A program made the position numbers and the translations under genes. The notes below the pieces were generated by a model. That model did no database searches. It was not told where the DNA came from and worked only from the letters and a program-made list of their open reading frames with translations. Shown one piece after another: positions 7,258-15,735 of a DNA stretch of 50,089 bases (its first letter is position 1; every line of letters starts with the position of its first letter). The stretch lies in assembly GCA_910577355.1 (NCBI GenBank), contig CAJTMY010000009.1, forward strand, positions 21,516-71,604. Direction: 5' to 3'. This DNA comes from an uncultured Muribaculaceae bacterium. Lineage in GTDB: Bacteria; Bacteroidota; Bacteroidia; Bacteroidales; Muribaculaceae.

Positions 7258-9603
7258 TTATTTATTCGGTGTGTTCCATATTTTGGTTTCACTACATGAT
7301 GCCTTGGCCTTGATGTTGCCGAGTGTGAATTCAAATTCACCCTTTTCGAGCGTCCACTTGCCGTGGTAGTTCACAAACGCTAGGTCGGAAGCGGGGATGG
7401 TGAATCTTACCCGTGTGGATTCGCCCGGACGGAGGTCGACCTTCTCGAATCCGCGTACGCGCAATACGTCGGGCGACATCGATGCCACGAGGTCGCTGCT
7501 GTACAGCAGCACCGATTCCTTGCCTGCCATGGCGCCGGTATTCTTCACAGTGACACTTACAGTGATTGAGTCGGCGGAAGTGAATTCAGTCTTGTCGACT
7601 GCCATGTCGCTGTATTCGAATGTGGTATAGCTCAATCCGAAGCCGAAGGGCCACTGCACGTCGATGTCGGCATTGTAGTTGTATGCTCCGCCCATGGTGC
7701 GGACTGTCTCGCAGGGCTTGTGATCGTATGTGGCGATGGCATTGATCCACTTGGGATAGGTGAATGGCAGTCGGCCGCTGAAATTGCGTTTGCCTGCGAG
7801 GAGGAGGGCAAGAGCGTCGGCGCCATAGTCGCCGGGAAGCATGATGTCGACGATGGCCGATGCAAGAGGCTCGATCTCGCGGATGATACGCGGACGGCCT
7901 TCGTTGAGCACCAGTACGACGGGTTTGCCGGTGGCTGCGAGTGCCTTCACAAGGGCGGTCTGATTGGTCGAGAGACTGAGGTCGTTGGTATTTCCGGGAG
8001 TCTCGCAGTATGAGTTCTCGCCCACACATGCCACGATGATGTCGGCCCCGCGCGCGGCAGCCACTGCACGCCCGATACGTACGTCGCGTTCCTCCTCCCA
8101 CCTGCCATAATCGGGCACATAGTCCATGCCCTGTTCAAGTACTACATTGGCGGCGCCGAACTCGTTGCACAGGGCTTTGTATATAGTGTTGTGACCACGA
8201 TGGAAAGTTTCCTCGTCGGTGCCCTGCCATGTGTACGACCAGCCGCCGTCGAGGGCGCGCATCGAATTGGCGTTAGGGCCTGTGACAAGTATACGGCGTC
8301 CGTGGGCTATGGGCAGGATGTTGTTTTCGTTTTTAAGGAGCACCTCGCTCTCGGCGGCCATATCGATGGCAACCGCGGCATGCTCCGCGCTGCCAAAAAG
8401 AGGATAGTCGGCGGGAGATGTGACAGGGCGCTCAAACAGACCGAGGCGCAGTTTCAGCCTTATTATGCGCCGCACAGCATCATCGATACGTGCCTGCGAT
8501 ACCTTGCCTTCGTTGACAAGTTCCTTGAGCAGTGTGCAGAACTCTGTGTCGTAGGGTACCATAGACATGTCAATGCCGGCGTTTATGGCCTGCATGATGG
8601 CATCCTTGTAGTCGGCGGCCACCTTGTCGCGTGTCCACAGGTTGTGGATATCAGCCCAGTCGGTCACGATCATGCCGTCCCAGCCGAGGTCTTCCTTGAG
8701 CCACACTGTGAGCAGTTCATGATTGGCATGGAAAGGCATGCCGTTGACGAGTCCGGAGTTGACCATCACCGACAGCGCGCCGGCACGTATGGCCATCTTG
8801 AACGGCTGGAAATACTTCTCGCGGAGGTCGGCCGGACTGACAGAAACGGGTGTGCGGTCTTTGCCGCTCGCAGGATTGCCGTATGCCATGTAATGTTTCA
8901 GGCATGAAGCCACGTTGGAGCTGCCCAGATGGTTGGGATCGTCGCCCTGATAGCCTTCCACCATGGCCACGGCCATGGCTCCGTTGGTGTATGGATCCTC
9001 GCCGAAGCTTTCCCAAAGGCGGCTCCATACGGGATTGCGGCCGAGATCCATCACCGGATTGTATACCCATGGGATACCGCATGCGCGTGTCTCATAGGCG
9101 CATATCCCGGCGCCACGTCGCACCAGATCGCGGTTGAAAGTGGCGGCCATGTTGATCTCCTGCGGAAATAGGGTACCGCCTGCCGTATATGTGGTGCCAT
9201 GGTTCTGGTCGACGCCGTATATGTCGGGGACGCCGATATATTTTATTGACGCCTCCTGTATCGAGCTGATGATGCCGTGCCATACCTCGGGAGTCTGAGC
9301 GTGCCCGAGCGGTGTGTTGAGTATTGAGCCTACACGGTATCGACCGAATACCGTGTCGAGCTTGGCGGGGTCGGTGACCGGGCGTCCGTCTACAAGACTG
9401 TCGGCACAGACGAGGTCGACGTTGACCTCGCACATCTGACCCACCTTGTCATCGAGCGACATCGATGCCACTATGCTGTCCACTTTGGCCTCTATATCCT
9501 TGTCGGCCGGTATTGCCGGAGTCTCGCCGGTGCGATTGTCGGCGCCGCACGATGCGAGCATGGCTGCCACAGCAGCCGATGCGATGATTTTTATGTAGCG
9601 CAT
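7258..9603 (-). CDS. GH3 beta-glycosidase, lipoprotein (BglX-like)
   Basis: The 781-residue protein begins with a lipoprotein signal (MLASC, lipidated Cys19). It then shows a GH3 barrel (about 30-380) with GVDQNHGTTYTAGGTLFPQE, SFGEDPYTNGAMAVAMVEGYQG and the nucleophile region VTDWADIH near residue 314, followed by the second GH3 domain and an FnIII-like tail. Layout and spacing are close to BglX-type beta-glucosidases. The start at 9603 was chosen over one 12 codons upstream because it yields the lipobox. The gene is four bases after the ThuA stop and two bases before the next GH3. Two different GH3 enzymes side by side, one lipid anchored and one soluble, suggest different linkages or locations. 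The substrate is unknown. Confidence 0.92.
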   Translation of the reverse strand: MRYIKIIASAAVAAMLASCGADNRTGETPAIPADKDIEAKVDSIVASMSLDDKVGQMCEVNVDLVCADSLVDGRPVTDPAKLDTVFGRYRVGSILNTPLGHAQTPEVWHGIISSIQEASIKYIGVPDIYGVDQNHGTTYTAGGTLFPQEINMAATFNRDLVRRGAGICAYETRACGIPWVYNPVMDLGRNPVWSRLWESFGEDPYTNGAMAVAMVEGYQGDDPNHLGSSNVASCLKHYMAYGNPASGKDRTPVSVSPADLREKYFQPFKMAIRAGALSVMVNSGLVNGMPFHANHELLTVWLKEDLGWDGMIVTDWADIHNLWTRDKVAADYKDAIMQAINAGIDMSMVPYDTEFCTLLKELVNEGKVSQARIDDAVRRIIRLKLRLGLFERPVTSPADYPLFGSAEHAAVAIDMAAESEVLLKNENNILPIAHGRRILVTGPNANSMRALDGGWSYTWQGTDEETFHRGHNTIYKALCNEFGAANVVLEQGMDYVPDYGRWEEERDVRIGRAVAAARGADIIVACVGENSYCETPGNTNDLSLSTNQTALVKALAATGKPVVLVLNEGRPRIIREIEPLASAIVDIMLPGDYGADALALLLAGKRNFSGRLPFTYPKWINAIATYDHKPCETVRTMGGAYNYNADIDVQWPFGFGLSYTTFEYSDMAVDKTEFTSADSITVSVTVKNTGAMAGKESVLLYSSDLVASMSPDVLRVRGFEKVDLRPGESTRVRFTIPASDLAFVNYHGKWTLEKGEFEFTLGNIKAKASCSETKIWNTPNK

Positions 9604-9607
9604 ATCG

Positions 9608-10417
9608 TTATTTTTCAAAAGGATTTCCTTTGGGGTCAAGGCTCACCACATAGCGGAAAGTCTGGAGGGTGAGAAGATTCTGTGTCGCGTCGGTGAACTC
9701 CCGGTCGCCGTGGCCGTAGTTGAGATATACCATGCGGTATTTTCTGTTACGCCATGCGATAGGAAAGTCGCCGTGGCTGATTATATCCTTGATGCCGAGT
9801 GGATAGTTTTTCGGAGATATGGATGCAAGGATCTCCACGTCGGGATTCTCGCGCGGCGACGGATTCCACATATACCACTCGCTTTCCGGTGCGACAAACG
9901 AGGCGGGGATATTGCGTGTGACCGGGCTGTCGGTCACATCGAGGTCGACGAGCACGCATTGGGGCGGCCAGTTGTTGCAATAGAATCGTCCGCAGCCGAG
10001 AAACTTGTTGAGCCAAGGCCAATCGGTTCCTGCATCGTTATATGCCGCGGCATGGAATCCTAACCATCCGCCACCGTTCTCCATGTATTTCTCGAAGACG
10101 GCGCGCTGCCCGGGACCTTCCGGGGCGGCGTTAACCGCGATTATGATATTATATTCCGACAGACGTTCATAATTGTATCCCTCAAGCGACACAGTGGTGT
10201 CGAGGATATATCCGTCGCCGTAAGTGAGCCGGTTGAAAAAATCTATTGCCTGATTGGCAAATTGCACATGTGCCTCCTCGGCGGTATCGGAATAGAACAG
10301 AAGAGCCTTGAAGCGTGGTGCACACGCATAATTGGCCGGATACCCGCTCTGCTGCGGAAAAACAGGGAGAACGAAAAGCAGCGAGAGCAGAAGGATGATT
10401 GATTTAAGGCGATTCAT
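9608..10417 (-). CDS. ThuA-domain protein, secreted
   Basis: The 269-residue product has a signal peptide (about 1-21) and one ThuA-like domain, a class-I glutamine-amidotransferase-like fold without the usual catalytic cysteine. Markers are ALLFYSDTAEEAH, the central GGGWLGFHAA (116-125), a WY-rich segment (ESEWYMWNPSPR) and YLNYGHGDREF. The family is named for a trehalose-utilization gene; its chemistry is poorly defined, although it often sits with sugar-oxidizing or glycoside-processing genes. Here it lies between GH9 (23-base gap) and GH3 (4-base gap). A second ThuA domain with the same central motif (GRGGWIGFHHA) forms the C-terminal half of the GH18 protein in this locus, so the two may work on related sugars. 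Function is inference. Confidence 0.85.
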   Translation of the reverse strand: MNRLKSIILLLSLLFVLPVFPQQSGYPANYACAPRFKALLFYSDTAEEAHVQFANQAIDFFNRLTYGDGYILDTTVSLEGYNYERLSEYNIIIAVNAAPEGPGQRAVFEKYMENGGGWLGFHAAAYNDAGTDWPWLNKFLGCGRFYCNNWPPQCVLVDLDVTDSPVTRNIPASFVAPESEWYMWNPSPRENPDVEILASISPKNYPLGIKDIISHGDFPIAWRNRKYRMVYLNYGHGDREFTDATQNLLTLQTFRYVVSLDPKGNPFEK

Positions 10418-10440
10418 TAGTTATATATTAAAACTGTTGG

Positions 10441-12885
10441 TTATGTATTGTCTGAAACTTCAGCCACGAGCGAGAGCCATTTGCCGGCCGAGGTGAGCCA
10501 TACTTCCTTGTAGCAGGCATTGTTGATCTGCGGCCAGTATGGCTCGTCGGTATCGGCAAGAGAGCGTATGCCCACGGGCATGGCACCGACAATCTCGCCC
10601 GACGAGAAATTGTTGAGCGAGGGATAACGCGCCCCCTCACCATATATTAACGATTGATCGAACGGATTCTTGCCCACGACCCAATAAAGTTGTTCGCGCG
10701 CTATATTTCGCAGCACGTCATCGCCAAGCACATTGGCGCATATAGCGGCGGCTTTGCCCATCGATACATGTACAGCGAGGTTGCCGTTGAAAATATTGAA
10801 CCATATGGGGAAGCGCTTCACCACATAGCCCGGGGCTACCGGAAAGCCTCCGGCTATCTGCGCGCCGAAGCGCTCGGCGGCATCAGCCGGCGGAAACAGG
10901 TGTACGGAGTAGAACGCATCAGTGTCGAGATACTCGTCGTCGCGGTAAATGCCGGCCGGTATCATGCCGTAAGGGTATGTGTAACGCATCAGATTTTTGA
11001 TATAACCGGCGTAGAGAGCAATGGAGCGGCGCCAACGGGCACAATCGGGATGAGAGGGTTGTGTGCGGCACAGCTCGGCCATGGCTTGCATGAACTGCTG
11101 CTCGCGGCTCTGATGTATGTAATGCACCACCGACCGATGGGATGGATTGCGGTAAAAGAATCCGCATATGCCGCTGTCGCCGACGGGATCGGTACATTGG
11201 CAGCCGAGCACATACTCGGCATGGCTGCGTGCATCGCCGGCATACCGGCTGTCGCCTGTAAGGGCATATAGCTGTGAGGCCGCCCAGGAGATTGTAGCCT
11301 CGAACTGGCTCTCGCCTGTGCAGTATGTGTGTTCATAGGGGCTTATCCAGCCGCCGTAGCCCACCGAATCGAACGCGCATACGGCATAGTCGTAGTCTTC
11401 GCGCGCGGCTTTCTCCAGATATCGTATCATGGCCGGGTCGGTGCCGTCGTCGAGTATCCGCGCGGCATATGCCTCATAGGCCGAGTATAGAAAATTGTCG
11501 TAAGGCAGATTCTGCACACGCACGCTCTCTATATCGTCGAAACTGCCCACTATGCCGTCCTGCCATATGAGCAGCCCGTTGCTGCTGGCATGGTAACCGC
11601 CGCCGAGACGATTGCGCAATACAAAATCAAGGCCCCACAGGGCTTCCTCGCGCAGGCGGGCGGCAAGGGCCGGCTCGGTGTGTTTCTTGGCGTCATATAA
11701 TTCGAGAAGAGCGTATGCGACATCGGCGGTCTGGAGTGTCTGCTGCGACAGGTCGCCGGCATCGTGCCATCCGCCGGCATACGGGCGGCGCAGGCCGTTG
11801 TGGAGGCTGAAAAGATCGGTATGGCACAGCGAGTGCACGCCCGGGACGGCGTAGCCGCAACGCTGGCAGAAAATAAAGTTAAGGACGCGCCAGCAAGACG
11901 GATCCCATAATTCATCGCCCGCGATGGAAAAAGGTGCGGTGCTTAGGTCTCCGGCTTCGATGCGGTAAGTGCCGGGAGCGGTGAAAGCGCTGAAATCCAT
12001 GGTGCCGAAAGTGCCCACGGTACTTTTTTCATTCAATATTTTTCCACGGAATACCGTATTGTTATCGTCGGCGCGGACCACCCTGAACGGTTTGCCGGCG
12101 AATGAGGGATGGCACAGAGCGGTCTTTGGGCCGGCGGCCATGTAGCCACTTTGTGAATAGACGATCTGTGAGGGGGATACATCCCATCCGCTTACCTTCT
12201 CGGTCTCGGCGACAAGCTGGGCCGACAGCCCGCGGATGTTGAAAACGGCATCGCCGGCCACAGGCAGATCGCGTCCGTTGACCGACACACTCAGACTGAG
12301 CCGATCCACACAATCGCGACGCAAGTCGGCTATCTCGAGATAGCAGCGATTGAGTGTATCGGGGACAAGGTGGATAAGATGCGCTCCGGTGGGCGGGTTG
12401 AAACCTTTGCCGCCGTAATTCCTGTTGTGAAACGAAAGATTGACGTTGACCACCCTTATTCCCGGACATACCGGCTCGATGAGCAGGCCGATGCGGTTGT
12501 AGGACGACAGGTCGATACCGCCGAGCGAGAGTTCGGCCACGGCGTGTCCGTAGAGCGCATAATCGCGATCGTCGTCGGGACCGACGGCACGACGTGCGCC
12601 GGTATCAAAGCTTACACTCATCACCACGCCGGTATCCGAGACAGAATCCGCCTCTGCGCCGCTCACGCTCCAGGTGCCGCGCAGAGCAAGCGAATCGAGC
12701 ACAGGCTTGGCCTTGGCCTCGGCCTCGAGCGAGACTCCGGCAGTGTGGCGCAAAGGCTCGTGTATGTATCCCGAGCGGACAAGGGCAGTATCAAAACCGC
12801 CGCGGGCGTATGAATTGAAAGCGAGGAATGCAGCCGAAAATGCGAAAACCGAGAGGCAGATGACTGCTATACGTGCCGGCGACAT
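10441..12885 (-). CDS. GH9 family glycoside hydrolase with N-terminal Ig-like domain
   Basis: The 814-residue protein has an N-terminal hydrophobic anchor or uncleaved signal (about 5-25), a beta-rich region (about 40-230), a CelD-type Ig-like domain (about 235-320, starting SQIVYSQSGY) and an (alpha/alpha)6 GH9 domain. The DAGD motif (WHDAGD, about residue 373) carries the catalytic base and the late KEVW segment (about 797) carries the probable acid. The usual HHR motif after NPxD is not visible; at that position the protein reads GARYPSLNN. GH9 members are mainly endoglucanases, but the family also includes exo-beta-glucosaminidases found near chitin-oligosaccharide genes in vibrios. The GlcNAc context makes that second activity plausible. 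A terminator lies between this gene and the surface lipoprotein gene, and no new promoter box is apparent. Confidence 0.85.
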   Translation of the reverse strand: MSPARIAVICLSVFAFSAAFLAFNSYARGGFDTALVRSGYIHEPLRHTAGVSLEAEAKAKPVLDSLALRGTWSVSGAEADSVSDTGVVMSVSFDTGARRAVGPDDDRDYALYGHAVAELSLGGIDLSSYNRIGLLIEPVCPGIRVVNVNLSFHNRNYGGKGFNPPTGAHLIHLVPDTLNRCYLEIADLRRDCVDRLSLSVSVNGRDLPVAGDAVFNIRGLSAQLVAETEKVSGWDVSPSQIVYSQSGYMAAGPKTALCHPSFAGKPFRVVRADDNNTVFRGKILNEKSTVGTFGTMDFSAFTAPGTYRIEAGDLSTAPFSIAGDELWDPSCWRVLNFIFCQRCGYAVPGVHSLCHTDLFSLHNGLRRPYAGGWHDAGDLSQQTLQTADVAYALLELYDAKKHTEPALAARLREEALWGLDFVLRNRLGGGYHASSNGLLIWQDGIVGSFDDIESVRVQNLPYDNFLYSAYEAYAARILDDGTDPAMIRYLEKAAREDYDYAVCAFDSVGYGGWISPYEHTYCTGESQFEATISWAASQLYALTGDSRYAGDARSHAEYVLGCQCTDPVGDSGICGFFYRNPSHRSVVHYIHQSREQQFMQAMAELCRTQPSHPDCARWRRSIALYAGYIKNLMRYTYPYGMIPAGIYRDDEYLDTDAFYSVHLFPPADAAERFGAQIAGGFPVAPGYVVKRFPIWFNIFNGNLAVHVSMGKAAAICANVLGDDVLRNIAREQLYWVVGKNPFDQSLIYGEGARYPSLNNFSSGEIVGAMPVGIRSLADTDEPYWPQINNACYKEVWLTSAGKWLSLVAEVSDNT

Positions 12886-12919
12886 GATATGAGAGACAAT
12901 AGTGTGATGATTTAAGATT

Positions 12920-12959
12920 AAAAAAAACTATGTGGCCCGGCTCGTGCCGAGCCACATAG
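12920..12959 (-). terminator. Strong intrinsic terminator inside the saccharide locus
   Basis: On the minus strand a 14-bp stem (arms 12946-12959 and 12928-12941, four-base loop) is followed at once by eight U residues (12920-12927). The one A-C style mismatch on the plus strand becomes a G-U pair in minus-strand RNA. It sits 13 bases past the lipoprotein stop and 34 bases ahead of the GH9 start, so it should limit transcription from susC into the enzyme genes. I see no TAnnTTTG box between it and GH9, so those genes probably depend on read-through. Confidence 0.82.
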
Positions 12960-12972
12960 CTGCAATGGATAT

Positions 12973-13914
12973 TTATTTCTTCACTTTGAATGTCCAGTGA
13001 GTCGATGATATAGCCCAGCTGTCATCGCAGATGATATGGAGACCTCCTCCACCGGGGGCGATGAGTATGAGGTGCTCGTCGTCGAGCATCGCCACATCAT
13101 ATTCCACGGGCAGATCGAGATACCAGCTGTATTGGCCCTCTACAATCTGGTGAGGCAAAGGCACTGTCATCTTCATTGTGCCGAGCCAGCCGAGGGCGGC
13201 TTTCTCGGGAGTGGTGCTGCTGATGAGCGAGAATGTGCCTTTCTGCTCGGTGCCGTCGCTGTAATGCACAGTGACATTGGGGCCTCCGTCCACATCAAAC
13301 TTCACCCATTCGTCCATGGTGACCGTCTGGCCGGTCCATTCGTCGGCCTGTCCGATGCCGTAGCATACCCAGTTGGGGCCGGTAGCCGACCATCCGTAGC
13401 CACCGCCACCCACACAGCCCCATGAGCCGTCGATGTAGGAGTAGGAGCCGTCGGGATTCTCGTCAGCCCACCACTGCCAGGTCTTGCCGTCTGCGGTGCC
13501 GTCGGTAAGAGCCTTGAACAGCGGGTCGAGTTCATTGTCGAGATCCTCGACATGAACCGGAACGGGTACAGGCACGAAAGAGCCATTATAAAGCATTGTG
13601 GCGGTGAACTCGAGATCGCCGGCGAAGGGGACGATCACATCCATGTAGTTGTCCTTGCCGCAGCCGAGCATGGCCGTGCCCACAATATAATCGAGGCGGC
13701 ATTCATAGCCCGAATTGTTGTATACGCGTACCTTGTTGGAGAAGTTGGAGCCGTTGTCGACAGAGAACGAGGAGGCGTACTGCGCGGCTACTTCCTTCAC
13801 ATCGGCGTCGATATTCCCGAATGCCTCGTGATCGTCGCCCACATGAGTGTCGAGACAGGAGGTCATGCCGAACATGACTCCTATGGCAAGCATGCCGATA
13901 TATTTGATTTTCAT
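12973..13914 (-). CDS. Surface lipoprotein, probable glycan-binding protein of the Sus system
   Basis: The 313-residue product has a lipoprotein signal (GMTSC, Cys20). I do not recognise a named family across its length. The first part (about 30-140) looks like one beta-sandwich domain. The second half is rich in Trp, Gly and Tyr (KTWQWWADENPDG, GSWGCVGGGGYGW) and ends in a strand-rich segment with TFKVKK. Third genes right after susC and susD in such loci usually encode surface glycan-binding proteins (SusE/F position), and aromatic-rich beta domains are typical of sugar binding. Gap to the susD stop is 12 bases, and a strong terminator follows. A catalytic role is not supported by any motif I can see. 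It may hold the specificity for this locus. Confidence 0.7.
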   Translation of the reverse strand: MKIKYIGMLAIGVMFGMTSCLDTHVGDDHEAFGNIDADVKEVAAQYASSFSVDNGSNFSNKVRVYNNSGYECRLDYIVGTAMLGCGKDNYMDVIVPFAGDLEFTATMLYNGSFVPVPVPVHVEDLDNELDPLFKALTDGTADGKTWQWWADENPDGSYSYIDGSWGCVGGGGYGWSATGPNWVCYGIGQADEWTGQTVTMDEWVKFDVDGGPNVTVHYSDGTEQKGTFSLISSTTPEKAALGWLGTMKMTVPLPHQIVEGQYSWYLDLPVEYDVAMLDDEHLILIAPGGGGLHIICDDSWAISSTHWTFKVKK

Positions 13915-13926
13915 AGAGAGTGCTGA

Positions 13927-15732
13927 TTAATAAGGTGTGGAATAATTGCCTTCGGAGGTAGACCATCCGGGATTTTGGACAAGAGCGCCCTGCGATTTGC
14001 GGATCTCGTCATCGGGGATGGGCAGAAGGCCTTTTGTCTCGGGGCGCATCCTGATGGTGACAGAGCGCTTGTTACCGTCGCACATGCAGTCGATGTTGGA
14101 ACGGTGCTGATCGATGAGATCCATCTTGCCCCAGCGCTTGAGGTCGAAGAAACGGTGACCCTCGAAGGCGAGTTCCCAACGGCGCTCATTATGAAGATTA
14201 TCGGCTGAATATGACACCGGATCGAGTCCCGAGCGGGCACGCACGCGGTTGATGCCGTCGGCGGTGCCGGTGAGCTCGGAGTGCATCAGCAGCACGTCGG
14301 CAAATCGGATAGCGTATTCGTCCATGAAGTTGCAGCTCATGTAGTCGTTGTCGGAAGAATAGATGCCGGGGTAGCAGTACCAGTAGAGGGCGAGAGCGTC
14401 TTTCTGGTCTTCCTTGCCTTTGAACTCTATCTCGTTGGAGCGCACATTGATGGCGATATACTTCTTGTTGAACATATGGGTGTCTTCCACCTGGTGGCCT
14501 CCGTTGTCGTGATAGGTCATGCCCTCGGCAGGATCGTCGACATTGAGGATCGAGGCTTTCTTGCGCGGATCGGCATTAGGCCATGTATTGTAGATATTGG
14601 GGGTGATTGTGCCTCCGCCCCAGCCTTGGCCGAAGGGGTATACTCCTGCCCAGCCGTCGCCGTCGGTGTTTGGATTGTCGGCATCCTGATAGCGGGGCGA
14701 GAAGAAGAGCACCGTGAGGTTGCGGGCATAATATTGCTGTCCCCATGCGTGTTTGATGGCGAATACCATCTCGGGGTTGTCGCGGTAGCCCGGAGTACGT
14801 TCCTCACCATCGTTGAGGCGCCATCCCTGCCAGCCGGCGCAGTCGCCGAGCCAGCTGTAGCCCTGCTCCTTGTTGAGCCAATAGTCGCCGGCGGCGGTGA
14901 AGGCCCAGAGTTCGGCGAACTTGGGCGCGAGATCGTGACCCGAATTCTTCACGCAATCATCAAGGTATGCGACCACCCTGTCCTTGCCGAGTGTGCCTTC
15001 CTCGCCGGGAAGTGTGAACTCGGTCTTGCCGTATACTCCCGTATAGAAGAGGTATACACGGGCCAGAAGAGCCTCGGCCGCCCATTTTGTGGCATGGCCG
15101 TCGGTACCGACGCCGTTAAGACCGGCGTGTGGATTGGCAGGAAGAAGCTCGATGGCTTTGAGAATGTCGGATGCAATCTGTCCGTATGCCTCGTCGACAG
15201 GTGCCTGAGGCAGGTTGGCGGGCTCGGGAGTGAGAGGCATCGGTACATTCTCGAAGAATCGTACAAGCTCGAAGTAATAGTATGCGCGCATAAAGTGGCA
15301 CTCGCCCATGATGCGGCTGTGGCTGTCCTCGTCGCCGTCCCAGTCGATGATGTTCTCGACCGAGAGGAGATAGTTGCAGCGGTAGATGCCCTGATACATG
15401 CGGCTCCACAGACCGGAGTACATGTTGTCGTTGGTTTTCATGTAGTTGGCTATCGACTGCGCGAGCGCGTCATCCTTGCCGGCGGCACCGAGGCGCTCGT
15501 CGCTCATAAGCTCGGCTACGAAGAGCGGATTGTTCTGCGGAGCGTCGCAATCGCCCATGAGGGGTCGGTACAGACCTGTGAGTATCTCGTTGGCATCGCT
15601 TACGTTGGCCGGAAAGTTGCTCGAGTCTTTCGACGTGAGGTTGTCGGTATCGAGGAAGCTCTCGGCACAGCCTGTAAGCATCAGCGCGGCAGTGATACCG
15701 CAAAGTATTTTCTTGATATCCATTGTAATCAT
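13927..15732 (-). CDS. SusD/RagB family outer-membrane glycan-binding lipoprotein
   Basis: The 601-residue protein has a lipobox (LMLTGC) and the SusD layout: N-terminal TPR-like helices (LWSRMYQGIYRCNYLL, a hallmark SusD_N segment), an IMGECHFMRAYYYFELVRFF helix, and the C-terminal RagB-type RRWELAFEGHRFFDLKRWG motif. SusD proteins sit on the cell surface and form a hinged lid over their SusC porin, capturing oligosaccharide. Translation may start at 15732 or at a second ATG at 15723; both retain the signal. It begins three bases after the susC stop, so the two are cotranslated and their products pair. Confidence 0.95.
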   Translation of the reverse strand: MITMDIKKILCGITAALMLTGCAESFLDTDNLTSKDSSNFPANVSDANEILTGLYRPLMGDCDAPQNNPLFVAELMSDERLGAAGKDDALAQSIANYMKTNDNMYSGLWSRMYQGIYRCNYLLSVENIIDWDGDEDSHSRIMGECHFMRAYYYFELVRFFENVPMPLTPEPANLPQAPVDEAYGQIASDILKAIELLPANPHAGLNGVGTDGHATKWAAEALLARVYLFYTGVYGKTEFTLPGEEGTLGKDRVVAYLDDCVKNSGHDLAPKFAELWAFTAAGDYWLNKEQGYSWLGDCAGWQGWRLNDGEERTPGYRDNPEMVFAIKHAWGQQYYARNLTVLFFSPRYQDADNPNTDGDGWAGVYPFGQGWGGGTITPNIYNTWPNADPRKKASILNVDDPAEGMTYHDNGGHQVEDTHMFNKKYIAINVRSNEIEFKGKEDQKDALALYWYCYPGIYSSDNDYMSCNFMDEYAIRFADVLLMHSELTGTADGINRVRARSGLDPVSYSADNLHNERRWELAFEGHRFFDLKRWGKMDLIDQHRSNIDCMCDGNKRSVTIRMRPETKGLLPIPDDEIRKSQGALVQNPGWSTSEGNYSTPY

Positions 15733-15735
15733 GAT

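Noticed and set aside
5018..9603. Tandem GH3 genes as a recent duplication
   Set aside because: The two proteins differ in length, in anchoring and in motif wording (ISDWGAVH versus VTDWADIH), so they are old paralogs or separately acquired genes.
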